Below are positions 1-5,974 of a stretch of 8,200 nt of DNA, piece after piece; the stretch's first letter is position 1; each line of letters starts with the position of its first letter. A model generated the notes under the pieces. The model had not been told where the DNA came from. It saw only the letters and a list, made by a program, of their open reading frames with translations, and did not search any database. Source of the DNA: Candidatus Poribacteria bacterium. GTDB taxonomy: Bacteria > Poribacteria > WGA-4E > WGA-3G. Where the stretch lies: contig VXZL01000349.1 in assembly GCA_009845505.1 (NCBI GenBank), positions 1 to 8,200 on the forward strand, written 5' to 3'. Made by a program: the position numbers and the translations under genes.

Positions 1-656
1 GTATTGTTGGCGTTGACATTGGCGAAATACACCCTATGGTAAGTCATGATGGTGTAATTGCTGAAATCTTTAATGGGCGGTATATTAGAAGTTTATACCG
101 GTTGAGGAATAAGGTAATTGCGTCTATGAACACAAAGATAGGCAGGTGTGAGCGTCATAGTAAACGCTGGTGGCATCTTGTAAGACGCAAATGGAAACGC
201 ATCAGAACAATTGATAACCAGATCATGGACGGCTTACATAAACACACTACAAAGTTTGTGAAATCGTGTGAGTCACGTGGTATTGGTACGATTGTTCTTG
301 GCGATTTAACGGGTATACGCGATAATATCAAGGCGAGAAAAAAGGAACGTCAAAAGTTGCATCAGTGGGCTTTTGGCAAAATTACGCAACTGATTACCTA
401 CAAAGCAAAGGCTTTAGGTATCAAAGTGGAATTGATTAATGAGGCGTATACTTCACAGACTTGCCTAAATTGTGGTAAGAGGAACAAGCCACAAAAGCGT
501 TCTTACAAGTGCAAATGCGGATTTGAGCATCATCGCGACGGCGTTGGTGCGATTAATATAAGACAAAAGTATCTTGGGTGTTTAGGCACCCCAGTAGCGG
601 CGACTATGGCATCGCCCGTTGGCATCCGCTTAGAATGCCGACGTTGCTCCGCCTAA
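1..656 (+). CDS. tnpB: TnpB-family RNA-guided nuclease of an IS200/IS605-type element, C-terminal part (5' end outside window)
   Basis: The reading frame is open from the left edge (first full codon at 3) to TAA at 654-656, giving about 217 residues. Family members usually have about 400, so the N-terminal WED/REC part lies outside the window. Visible RuvC motifs: RuvC-I GVDIG with its Asp at 15-17; the RuvC-II region reads VLGDLTGI, where Gly (300-302) replaces the usual Glu; RuvC-III HRDGVGAINI has its Asp at 537-539. A zinc ribbon (CLNCG then CKCG) sits between RuvC-II and RuvC-III, preceded by INEAYTSQTC, whose Glu (441-443) may be a relocated catalytic residue. TnpB proteins bind an omega-RNA made from the element's right end and cut DNA next to a short motif, which helps keep the element in the genome. 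The last 30 or so codons overlap that predicted RNA. The ATG at 36 lies after RuvC-I and is not the start. Family is certain; activity is inferred. Confidence 0.93.
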   Translation, partial: IVGVDIGEIHPMVSHDGVIAEIFNGRYIRSLYRLRNKVIASMNTKIGRCERHSKRWWHLVRRKWKRIRTIDNQIMDGLHKHTTKFVKSCESRGIGTIVLGDLTGIRDNIKARKKERQKLHQWAFGKITQLITYKAKALGIKVELINEAYTSQTCLNCGKRNKPQKRSYKCKCGFEHHRDGVGAINIRQKYLGCLGTPVAATMASPVGIRLECRRCSA

Positions 657-740
657 GCGGAGAATGTTCCCACGAGGAACAAAAGGAATCTCCAGACTTT
701 AGTCTGGAGAGGGTTCAACATGAGAATTATCAAGTTTCCA
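571..740 (+). ncRNA. Predicted omega-RNA (reRNA): scaffold overlapping the tnpB 3' end plus right end, with guide from flanking DNA
   Basis: Hand folding gives an almost continuous chain of stems. They are 576-580/587-591 (GGGTG/CACCC), 599-603/612-616 (GGCGA/TCGCC), 617-625/635-643 (9 bp, one G-U), 665-670/676-681 (TGTTCC/GGAACA) and 689-697/702-710 (perfect 9 bp). The loop of the 617-643 stem (CCGCTTAG, 626-633) is exactly complementary to CTAAGCGG at 653-660, forming an H-type pseudoknot. In known IS605-type TnpB systems the guide RNA scaffold comes from the 3' end of tnpB and the right end, commonly with a pseudoknot, and the guide is the host DNA directly after the right end. By analogy the scaffold would end near 718 and the guide would begin near 719-721. 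The 5' end and exact boundary are estimates; no promoter or processing site was identified. Confidence 0.68.
689..710 (+). repeat. Right-end hairpin of the IS element
   Basis: TCTCCAGAC and GTCTGGAGA form a perfect 9-bp stem around a TTTA loop. It is positioned as the right-end hairpin recognised by a Y1 transposase and would also be the last stem of the omega-RNA before the guide. Read on the minus strand, the stem is followed by TTCCTTTTGTT, so it could also act as a weak terminator for transcripts running out of the HD-domain gene. That second role is inference. Confidence 0.85.
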
Positions 741-807
741 GTTTTTGAGAGGAGTGTATAAGCGAATCGGATGTTCCTTCTACACCATCTTCACATTTGA
801 GCGAAAA

Positions 808-1323
808 TTAAGGCACGTCTGATCCACCAGCCAGTTTTTTCCAGTTCCTTATCTCCATGTAATCTAATGGGCTCAGGTCATCGCGTTTGGCGATTTCTTG
901 GGCGGGTTTGGAATTCATAAAATAGTCGTCTAATATGTATCCGACGCGACCTATATCTAACCGGTCAGCATCCCAACAGGCTGCGATTGTAATATCGTCT
1001 GTCGTCCGCTGATCCGTGTGCCATTCGCAGGCATAGTAGAGTTTGTCAAAGTCGCTTGAGGGTATATTGATAAGTTCATCCTTGATTTGAGCCGCATATT
1101 CGGCACCTCTACGTCCATGACCGGGGTCAACAGAATCGTTCCAACGCATGCAGTCATGGAATACTGCAAACAGCTGCACAATAGTCTTATCCGCTCCTGT
1201 TTTCTTAGCGACGTATAGACCATTTCTTTCAACGCGTGCCCAATGCTCAGGACCGTGAATAGAACAATGTTCGACCGAAGTATCCTTTAGCACTTGATGC
1301 CAAATTGCTTCTAAATTTACCAT
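808..1323 (-). CDS. HD-domain metal-dependent phosphohydrolase-like protein
   Basis: The 171-residue protein has an ordered set of HD-superfamily metal ligands: His23 and His27 (SIHGPEHWARV), the His56-Asp57 doublet (FHD), His69 (PGHGRRGAEYA), His102 (EWHTD) and Asp118/Asp120 (WDADRLD). HD proteins usually hydrolyse phosphate esters of nucleotides or related compounds; the substrate here cannot be read from the sequence. It seems soluble, with no signal peptide or membrane segment. I chose the ATG at 1323 because AAGGGG (1328-1333) lies 4 nt upstream and the HD fold starts just after. An in-frame ATG at 1410 would add 29 residues but would overlap the purH end and lacks family-like sequence. 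The gene follows purH on the same strand after 64 nt, so co-transcription is plausible and would fit a nucleotide-related role, but that is guilt by association. Confidence 0.86.
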   Translation of the reverse strand: MVNLEAIWHQVLKDTSVEHCSIHGPEHWARVERNGLYVAKKTGADKTIVQLFAVFHDCMRWNDSVDPGHGRRGAEYAAQIKDELINIPSSDFDKLYYACEWHTDQRTTDDITIAACWDADRLDIGRVGYILDDYFMNSKPAQEIAKRDDLSPLDYMEIRNWKKLAGGSDVP

Positions 1324-1327
1324 ATTT

Positions 1328-1333
1328 CCCCTT
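1328..1333 (-). promoter_or_regulatory. Ribosome binding site deciding the HD-gene start
   Basis: AAGGGG on the minus strand, 4 nt before the ATG at 1323. It favours this start over the in-frame ATG at 1410. Confidence 0.65.
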
Positions 1334-1387
1334 AAGTTAGGAATCCACGCTCCTGCTTTAGCCAAGATGTGTGGCAAGAGTTGGGTC

Positions 1388-3019
1388 TTAATGCCGGAAG
1401 TGACGAACACCTGTCAACACCATCGCCATACCGTAAGCATTGGCAGTTTCAATCACAGGGGCATCGTTGACCGAACCACCTGGCTGAATAATGGCACGAA
1501 TCCCCGCCTCACCCGCAATCTCAACGCCATCAGGGAATGGGAAGTAAGCATCCGAAGCTAACACCGCCCCTTTTGCCTTTTCACCCGATTTTCGGACAGC
1601 GATGATGGTCGAGTCTACTCGGCTCATCTGCCCTGCGCCGATACCGACACTTTGGGTGTCCTGCGCAAGCAGGATGCAATTAGATTTGACGTGTTTACAC
1701 GCCTTCCACGCGAAAAGTAGAGAGGCAATCTCTGCGTCTGTCGGTGCCCGCTGTGTGACAACCTCTAAGGCATCAGGGCTCAACTCGTGAACGTCCAAGT
1801 CTTGAACCAACACGCCACCCGTGACATTGCGGATTTGCATAGTAGCAGGCACACTCCCTTGTGCCGTCGCAAGCGGTCCTGTTTCCAGAATCGGTCGGCG
1901 TTTGACACGAGACAGGGCACGCAACGCTTTTTCGGTGTAACTCGGTGCGATAATTGCATCAATTTTCACGCCTGCGTTCGCGGCTTCTCGGATCGTGTTT
2001 GCGGTCTGAATTGTTACTTTGCGGTTTAACCCGACGATTGAACCGAAAGCGGAGGTCCGATCGCATTCCAAGGCTTGTGTGAAGGCATTTTGTAGGTTGT
2101 CAGCCGTCGCGAGTCCACACGGGTTATTGTGTTTAATAATGGCGCACACCGGTTGCGTGAAGTCCTTAACGATTTCCAAAGCAGCTTCCAAATCGAGGAT
2201 GTTGTTAAAGGAGAGCGGCTGTCCACTGAGTTGGTTTGCCCACGCAGCACACGCCCCTGGATCGGTTTCGGTTTTGTAGAAAGCGGCACGTTGGTGTGGA
2301 TTTTCACCATAGCGGAGTGTCCGTTCTTTTTTGAAACGGAGCGTTAGGCTATCCGTAAATTCATCTTTAGAAACCTCGGTAGGTGCGGTTTCTAACCGCA
2401 CCGAGTCATCCACTGCATCCGATTCCGAATCTACATTAGTGAGGTAAGTGGAAATTGCGGCATCATATTGGGCGGTATGCGCGAACGCTGCTTTCGCCAA
2501 TTCAAATCGTCTCTCTTCCGAAAGACAACCGTCGTTAGCATCTAAATCAGCGATAATTCGTGTGTATTGACTCGCGGCTGTAACGACAGCAGTGTGTCGA
2601 TAATTTTTCGCTGCAGCGCGAATCATTGTTGGACCACCGATGTCGATGTTCTCAATCGCTTCGGGGAGCGTCACGTCCGGTTTAGCGACGGTTGCTTCAA
2701 ACGGATAGAGGTTACAGATTACCATATCAATTGGGTTTATGCCGTGCGCTTCCGTTTGTGTACTGTGTTCCGTGTTATCCCATTCGGCGAGGAGACCTCC
2801 GTGAATTTTGGGATGCAGGGTTTTAACCCGCCCGTCGAGCATTTCAGGGAAGCCAGTGTAGTCAGAGACATCAAGGATGTCGATACCGGCATCTCGGAGG
2901 TGCTGAGCCGTGCCACCGGTGGAGAGGATTTCTACGCCACGCTCGGCGAGGGCAGTTGCTATTTCCAAGAGGTCGGTTTTGTCGTAGACGCTAATAAGCG
3001 CGCGTTCTATTTTTCTCAT
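1388..3019 (-). CDS. purH: Bifunctional AICAR formyltransferase / IMP cyclohydrolase
   Basis: PurH catalyses the last two steps of de novo IMP synthesis in the cytoplasm: formylation of AICAR by 10-formyltetrahydrofolate, then ring closure. The 543-residue protein is full length (E. coli PurH has 529). The N-terminal IMP cyclohydrolase (MGS-like) domain covers roughly residues 1-195, with ISVYDKT (9-15), LSTGGT (32-37), DGRVKTLHPKIHGG (62-75) and NIDIGGPTMIRAAAKN (124-139). The formyltransferase domain (about 225-543) has LRYGENPHQ (235-243), the catalytic KHNNPCG (296-302, Lys296-His297), TSAFGS (322-327), IGAGQMSRVDS (460-470) and the C-terminal TGVRHFRH. The acidic linker at about 197-222 looks longer than in E. 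coli and accounts for most of the extra length. The ribosome binding site is weak (GAAAG). It lies 72 nt after the serine acetyltransferase gene. Confidence is very high. Confidence 0.98.
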   Translation of the reverse strand: MRKIERALISVYDKTDLLEIATALAERGVEILSTGGTAQHLRDAGIDILDVSDYTGFPEMLDGRVKTLHPKIHGGLLAEWDNTEHSTQTEAHGINPIDMVICNLYPFEATVAKPDVTLPEAIENIDIGGPTMIRAAAKNYRHTAVVTAASQYTRIIADLDANDGCLSEERRFELAKAAFAHTAQYDAAISTYLTNVDSESDAVDDSVRLETAPTEVSKDEFTDSLTLRFKKERTLRYGENPHQRAAFYKTETDPGACAAWANQLSGQPLSFNNILDLEAALEIVKDFTQPVCAIIKHNNPCGLATADNLQNAFTQALECDRTSAFGSIVGLNRKVTIQTANTIREAANAGVKIDAIIAPSYTEKALRALSRVKRRPILETGPLATAQGSVPATMQIRNVTGGVLVQDLDVHELSPDALEVVTQRAPTDAEIASLLFAWKACKHVKSNCILLAQDTQSVGIGAGQMSRVDSTIIAVRKSGEKAKGAVLASDAYFPFPDGVEIAGEAGIRAIIQPGGSVNDAPVIETANAYGMAMVLTGVRHFRH

Positions 3020-3036
3020 TTTTCGCTTTCAGTTTT

Positions 3037-3091
3037 CGGTTATCAGTTAAAGAAGTTTTGACTTACCCGAGCTGCCTTTTAGCCGACAGCC
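3037..3091. repeat. Degenerate intergenic repeat related to the 5881-5967 element
   Basis: The 72-nt gap between purH and the acetyltransferase gene contains ATCAGTTAAAGA (3042-3053), one base insertion from ATCAGTAAAGA at 5900-5910, and AGCCGACAGCC (3081-3091), which uses the same CAGCC/GCCGAC vocabulary as 5938-5967. The order of the two blocks is also the same. The arms no longer pair well, so this looks like a decayed copy. The matches are short and the relationship is tentative. Confidence 0.4.
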
Positions 3092-4366
3092 CTAAGTAAC
3101 ATATCGAGGGAACCCGAACCCGTCGTTTGCAACGTGGCTTCGCGCAGGAATCTGCGAGCGGTTCGGTATAAACAGGTCCGATTCTGAGGTGTTCTCGATA
3201 ACAGTGCCGTCTCCGATACGAACTTCGTCGGCGATATGGATTTTCCCTGGGTGTTCTGATGCCCCGCGGATGGTTCCGATAACGACTGACGAACCGATCC
3301 GACACCGTTGCTCAATTTCGACAAACCCGTAGATTTCGGTGTTCGTGCCGATAGTGGAGTAATCAGCGATCTGAACGGGACCGAGCAGGCTGGTGTCTGT
3401 ACCGATCTCAACAAAATCACCGATGACGGGGTGGCGTTGTTTAACTTTAACGCTCAAGCCGCCGAGGGTGCAAGGGTAGATAACACATCCAGAACCTATA
3501 ATGCCTGTCTGTCCGGTGGTTACACCGCGATGTGGGTGTTCTAAGAAATTGGCATCGCCTATCTGTGTTTCGGGGTGCAAATCGGCTTGATAGTAGCGTC
3601 CTGCGAGTTCTGAAATCGCGCGCGGTAGCAGCGGAACTGGCACTCTCTGGATTTCTGGGCTTTCCTCAAGGGGCGCGCTTTGCGTCAGGGCGTGTGCCAC
3701 ATCATGGTAGAAAAGGATTCGCCAACCGGGGTAGGTACTACCGACTAACTGGAGTTGATAGTCCAAAACAGAGGCGAGGTTTGAAGTACCGAGGAAGTCC
3801 TGATACGGTTCAAAAGTCCGTTCCTGAATCGCCTCATCAATCTGGGAGCGGAAATCTAAGGCTGCGATTTTTTCCCGAGAGATGCCGGTGTGCAAAAGAT
3901 AGGCGTCCCAGACGGCTGGGTCTTTGAGGGAAGCGAAACGGTTCCAGAGTGCTCGACTTTTAAAGCGTGGCAATTCCCAGAGGAGTGAAAAGGCAGTTTC
4001 AAGCGCGGCACCGAGGTGTGTTTCGTCGGTAACGGCTAAAAAAGACTGGGCAACCATGGCATACAACTGGTCTGCCACCTCTTCGATTGCGTCTGAAAGA
4101 TTTTGGTTTTGATGGTGGAGATGCGGGGCGTTGTGTGACCCCGGTGCGACGCATTCTAAGAGATTGCCGAGTACGGTTTCGAGGGTGTCTCGATTGACGA
4201 ACCCGCGTCCAGAACGTTGTGCTAAGCCTTCGCGGCTTGTGCGATCAATACGGAGAACGCTCAGTTCCGATTTGCTATAGATAGGGCGGAGCCGTTCCAA
4301 GGTTTGGGTCAGCAGCGGTTTTTTTCGTTCTTCATAGGAGGCATCAAAAAGTGTGGTTTCAGTCAT
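3092..4366 (-). CDS. Serine O-acetyltransferase-like left-handed beta-helix protein (EpsC/CysE family, long form)
   Basis: Serine O-acetyltransferase moves the acetyl group of acetyl-CoA to serine, giving O-acetylserine for cysteine synthesis. The 424-residue protein has a long, mostly helical N-terminal region (1 to about 250), with EpsC-like YPGWRILFYHDVAHAL (212-227) and PRAISELA (248-255). Hexapeptide repeats follow from about 260 to 395. Key positions match the family: ADLHP with Asp262, FLEHPHRG with His277 (the 15-residue spacing equals Asp143-His158 in E. coli CysE), YPCTLGG (297-303) and QRHPVIGD (310-317). There is one extra residue just after His277 compared with the usual DHGxG. 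Both ends are longer than in typical members (about 270-310 residues), and the C-terminus adds more beta-helix turns instead of a short tail. The gene begins 3 nt after the aminotransferase stop, implying co-transcription and coupled translation. No cysK is in view. Acetylation of another small amine is possible. Confidence 0.84.
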   Translation of the reverse strand: MTETTLFDASYEERKKPLLTQTLERLRPIYSKSELSVLRIDRTSREGLAQRSGRGFVNRDTLETVLGNLLECVAPGSHNAPHLHHQNQNLSDAIEEVADQLYAMVAQSFLAVTDETHLGAALETAFSLLWELPRFKSRALWNRFASLKDPAVWDAYLLHTGISREKIAALDFRSQIDEAIQERTFEPYQDFLGTSNLASVLDYQLQLVGSTYPGWRILFYHDVAHALTQSAPLEESPEIQRVPVPLLPRAISELAGRYYQADLHPETQIGDANFLEHPHRGVTTGQTGIIGSGCVIYPCTLGGLSVKVKQRHPVIGDFVEIGTDTSLLGPVQIADYSTIGTNTEIYGFVEIEQRCRIGSSVVIGTIRGASEHPGKIHIADEVRIGDGTVIENTSESDLFIPNRSQIPARSHVANDGFGFPRYVT

Positions 4367-4369
4367 TCT

Positions 4370-5497
4370 TTAAAAAACTTCCTGAGCGGCACTAACGCCT
4401 GCGCCGAGTGGAATATCGTAACCCGTTTCTACTAAACCTCGCTCGAACCCCGAGATAGCAACAATCACATCGTTTTCGTTCATCCAACCGAGGTGTGCAA
4501 TCCGAACGATTTTCCCGCTGAGTTGACTCTGACCGCCAGCGTAAGTGATACCGTATTTATCGCGCATCAGATTGATGAACGCCTTTCCGTCAATTGCTTC
4601 TGGGAGTCGGATTGAGGTTAAGGTATTCGCCGGGGATGCTGCAAATAGCGGTAGCCCTAATGCCTTAATCGCGTTCCGCGTCGCAAGTGCCAAGCGGCTG
4701 TGTCGGGCGATAGTATTGCGGATACCTTCTTCCCAGATACGATTCAAGGCACATTGAAGTGCGGTAAGCAGTGTTACTGCCGGTGTATAGGGAACGGAAC
4801 CTTCTAACCCACTCTCGTGTGCCTTGCGGTAGTCTAAGTAATACTTCGGGAGATTAGAACGTTCAACGGCGTCCCACGCGCGTTGATTGAGCGCAGCGAA
4901 TGCGAGACCTGGTGGTGTCATCAAGCCTTTCTGTGAACAGGAGACAACGACATCCACACCCCAGTTATCCATCTGTAGATCGTCTGCACCGAGTGCACTG
5001 ACAGCATCAACAACCAAGAGAGTCGGACGAACTCGCGTCAGACGTGCCAGTGCTTCAATGTCGTGCAAAGCACCCGTTGATGTCTCACAGAGCGTTGCAA
5101 AAACCGCTTTTACATCGGCGTGTTCTGTTAAGAGTGCTGCTACAATCTGTGGGTCAACAGAATTTCCCCAGTTGACATCAATGGGAATAACTTCAACGCC
5201 GTAAGCGTTACAAATTTCACCCCACCGTTCCCCGAATTTACCGCTCCGAATCACGATTGCCTTATCGTTACGGGACAAAAGATTGGTGACTGCGCCTTCC
5301 ATAGCACCTGTGCCGGATGATGTTAAGAATAAGACATCGTTTTCGGTTTGGAAGACGTGTTTGAGTTTTTCGAGTACGTCTTTAATTAAGGCGACGGTGG
5401 CATTGCTGCGGTGGTAGTCAATCGGTTGCGCCATCGCTAAGAGTGCTTCGGGAGGGATTGGCGTGGGACCCGGTGTAAAAAGTAAATCTTTTTTCAT
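4370..5497 (-). CDS. Class V PLP-dependent aminotransferase (serine-pyruvate / alanine-glyoxylate type)
   Basis: The predicted product has 375 residues, usual for the family. It starts with LLFTPGPTPIPP (5-16) and DYHRS (27-31), typical of alanine-glyoxylate, serine-glyoxylate and serine-pyruvate aminotransferases. SSGTGAMEGAV (60-70) is the phosphate-binding loop, VVDAVSALGADD (162-173) holds the Asp contacting the PLP ring nitrogen, and SCSQKGLMTPPGLAF (186-200) carries the Schiff-base Lys190. It would move an amino group between serine, alanine or a similar donor and glyoxylate or pyruvate; the exact pair cannot be read here. I chose the ATG at 5497 because the family pattern begins right after it; an in-frame TTG at 5551 would add 18 atypical residues. 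No strong ribosome binding site or clear promoter was found in the 142 nt upstream (5498-5639). The downstream acetyltransferase gene starts 3 nt after the stop, linking it to serine metabolism. Confidence 0.92.
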   Translation of the reverse strand: MKKDLLFTPGPTPIPPEALLAMAQPIDYHRSNATVALIKDVLEKLKHVFQTENDVLFLTSSGTGAMEGAVTNLLSRNDKAIVIRSGKFGERWGEICNAYGVEVIPIDVNWGNSVDPQIVAALLTEHADVKAVFATLCETSTGALHDIEALARLTRVRPTLLVVDAVSALGADDLQMDNWGVDVVVSCSQKGLMTPPGLAFAALNQRAWDAVERSNLPKYYLDYRKAHESGLEGSVPYTPAVTLLTALQCALNRIWEEGIRNTIARHSRLALATRNAIKALGLPLFAASPANTLTSIRLPEAIDGKAFINLMRDKYGITYAGGQSQLSGKIVRIAHLGWMNENDVIVAISGFERGLVETGYDIPLGAGVSAAQEVF

Positions 5498-5639
5498 ATT
5501 TTTAACGATTAAATCTGAGCTGCTGCGTCCGTTGTCCTTGCAGTCTTCCAATTGTTAAGCAACCATTTTAAACCTTAAGCAGGCTTTTCTTTAATTTTAG
5601 ATCGGCATCAACCCTGACATACATGGTAAAAAAAACAGA

Positions 5640-5855
5640 TTAAGCAGTACTAACGGCTACAACTGTTTTACCTTCAACGTTAACCACGACCCATTCTTGG
5701 TCGAGAAGTTCACAGAGATTTATGACTGCGGCACGTTGCGATGTGCTATCCATGGGTACTTCAATGGTGAGTGTAGCGAATTCTTCTTTTTGGATTTCGC
5801 CTTCTTTGTCGAATTTCATGGGTGTAATCTGAATCTTTTTCAATTTTGCATCCAT
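5640..5855 (-). CDS. Small protein of unknown function (71 residues)
   Basis: I do not recognise a named family. The gene is supported by a strong ribosome binding site (AAGGAA, 5 nt before the ATG) and by a balanced, globular-looking protein. The N-terminal half is Lys/Glu-rich with alternating hydrophobics (KIQITPMKF, EEFATLTIEVPMDS), suggesting beta strands. A probable helix (SQRAAVINLCELLDQ, about 38-52) follows, then a C-terminal strand region (WVVVNVEGKTVVAV). There is one Cys, no signal peptide and no membrane segment. The compact beta-alpha-beta pattern resembles small uncharacterised phage-type proteins, but this is only an impression. It stands alone: 119 nt after the oxidoreductase gene (a gap holding an inverted repeat) and 142 nt before the aminotransferase gene. 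A run of eight or more T residues follows its stop on the minus strand (about 5628-5636) and may mark a weak terminator. Confidence 0.72.
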   Translation of the reverse strand: MDAKLKKIQITPMKFDKEGEIQKEEFATLTIEVPMDSTSQRAAVINLCELLDQEWVVVNVEGKTVVAVSTA

Positions 5856-5860
5856 ATTTT

Positions 5861-5866
5861 TTCCTT
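5861..5866 (-). promoter_or_regulatory. Strong ribosome binding site of the 71-codon gene
   Basis: AAGGAA on the minus strand, 5 nt before the ATG at 5855. It is one of the best sites in the window and the main reason to accept this small gene as real. Confidence 0.75.
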
Positions 5867-5880
5867 TTTGTATTGGTTCT

Positions 5881-5967
5881 CAGCTGTTGGCTTTCAGCCA
5901 TCAGTAAAGAGAACTCTGGTTCATCGGAAACCTCTTACTGACAGCCGACCGCTGACGGCTGACAGCC
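5881..5967. repeat. Intergenic imperfect inverted repeat (REP/MITE-like)
   Basis: The gap between the oxidoreductase gene and the 71-codon gene is largely filled by a palindromic element. CAGTAAAGAG (5902-5911) pairs with CTCTTACTG (5932-5940) with one bulged A. Outside this, CAGCTGTTGGCTTTCAG (5881-5897) resembles the reverse complement of CTGACAGCCGACCGCTG (5938-5954). Smaller hairpins nest inside: GGCT-TTC-AGCC (5889-5899) and CAGCCG/CGGCTG (5942-5947/5956-5961). CTGACAGCC occurs twice as a direct repeat (5938-5946 and 5959-5967). It starts 26 nt upstream of the small gene's ATG, so it would lie in or near its leader. No open reading frame is within it. A related but decayed stretch is at 3037-3091. 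Genome-wide copy number is unknown. Confidence 0.66.
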
Positions 5968-5974
5968 ATTTAAA

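Larger units (their letters stand above)
1..719 (+). mobile_element. IS200/IS605-type insertion sequence, right part
   Basis: The tnpB end is followed by a subterminal hairpin (689-710) and then GGGTTCAAC, the typical look of an IS200/IS605 right end: an imperfect-palindrome hairpin a few bases inside a cleavage site with TTCAA or a close variant. These elements have no terminal inverted repeats and make no target duplication, and none is seen. The left end and any tnpA (Y1 transposase) would be left of the window, so it is unknown whether the element is autonomous or a tnpB-only IS1341-like form. It sits 3' of the convergent HD-domain gene and disrupts no visible gene. The right boundary (718-719) rests on motif resemblance only. 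Confidence 0.75.

Noticed and set aside
36..656. Complete small gene starting at the ATG at 36
   Set aside because: The same frame is open to the left edge and the RuvC-I motif GVDIG lies before that ATG, so this is the 3' part of tnpB.
1324..1410. N-terminal extension of the HD-domain protein to an ATG at 1410
   Set aside because: It would overlap the purH end, has no HD-family character, and the ATG at 1323 has a good ribosome binding site.
2567..3061. Plus-strand open frame of 164 codons opposite purH
   Set aside because: It lies antisense to the conserved N-terminal half of purH, and its translation has no family-like features; it is a shadow frame.
3532..3927. Plus-strand open frame of 131 codons opposite the acetyltransferase gene
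   Set aside because: Antisense to a well-supported gene, Arg-rich composition typical of a shadow frame, no plausible start signal.
5498..5551. Upstream TTG start for the aminotransferase
   Set aside because: The 18 added residues are polar and atypical, and the family pattern begins directly after the ATG at 5497.
5498..5639. Riboswitch or clear sigma-70 promoter upstream of the aminotransferase gene
   Set aside because: The stretch is AT-rich with a few loose -35/-10 look-alikes, but no well-spaced pair or recognisable conserved RNA fold could be supported by eye.
5881..5967. CRISPR-like repeat array
   Set aside because: Only two copies of a 9-bp unit with no regular spacers; palindromic nesting fits a REP/MITE-like element better.
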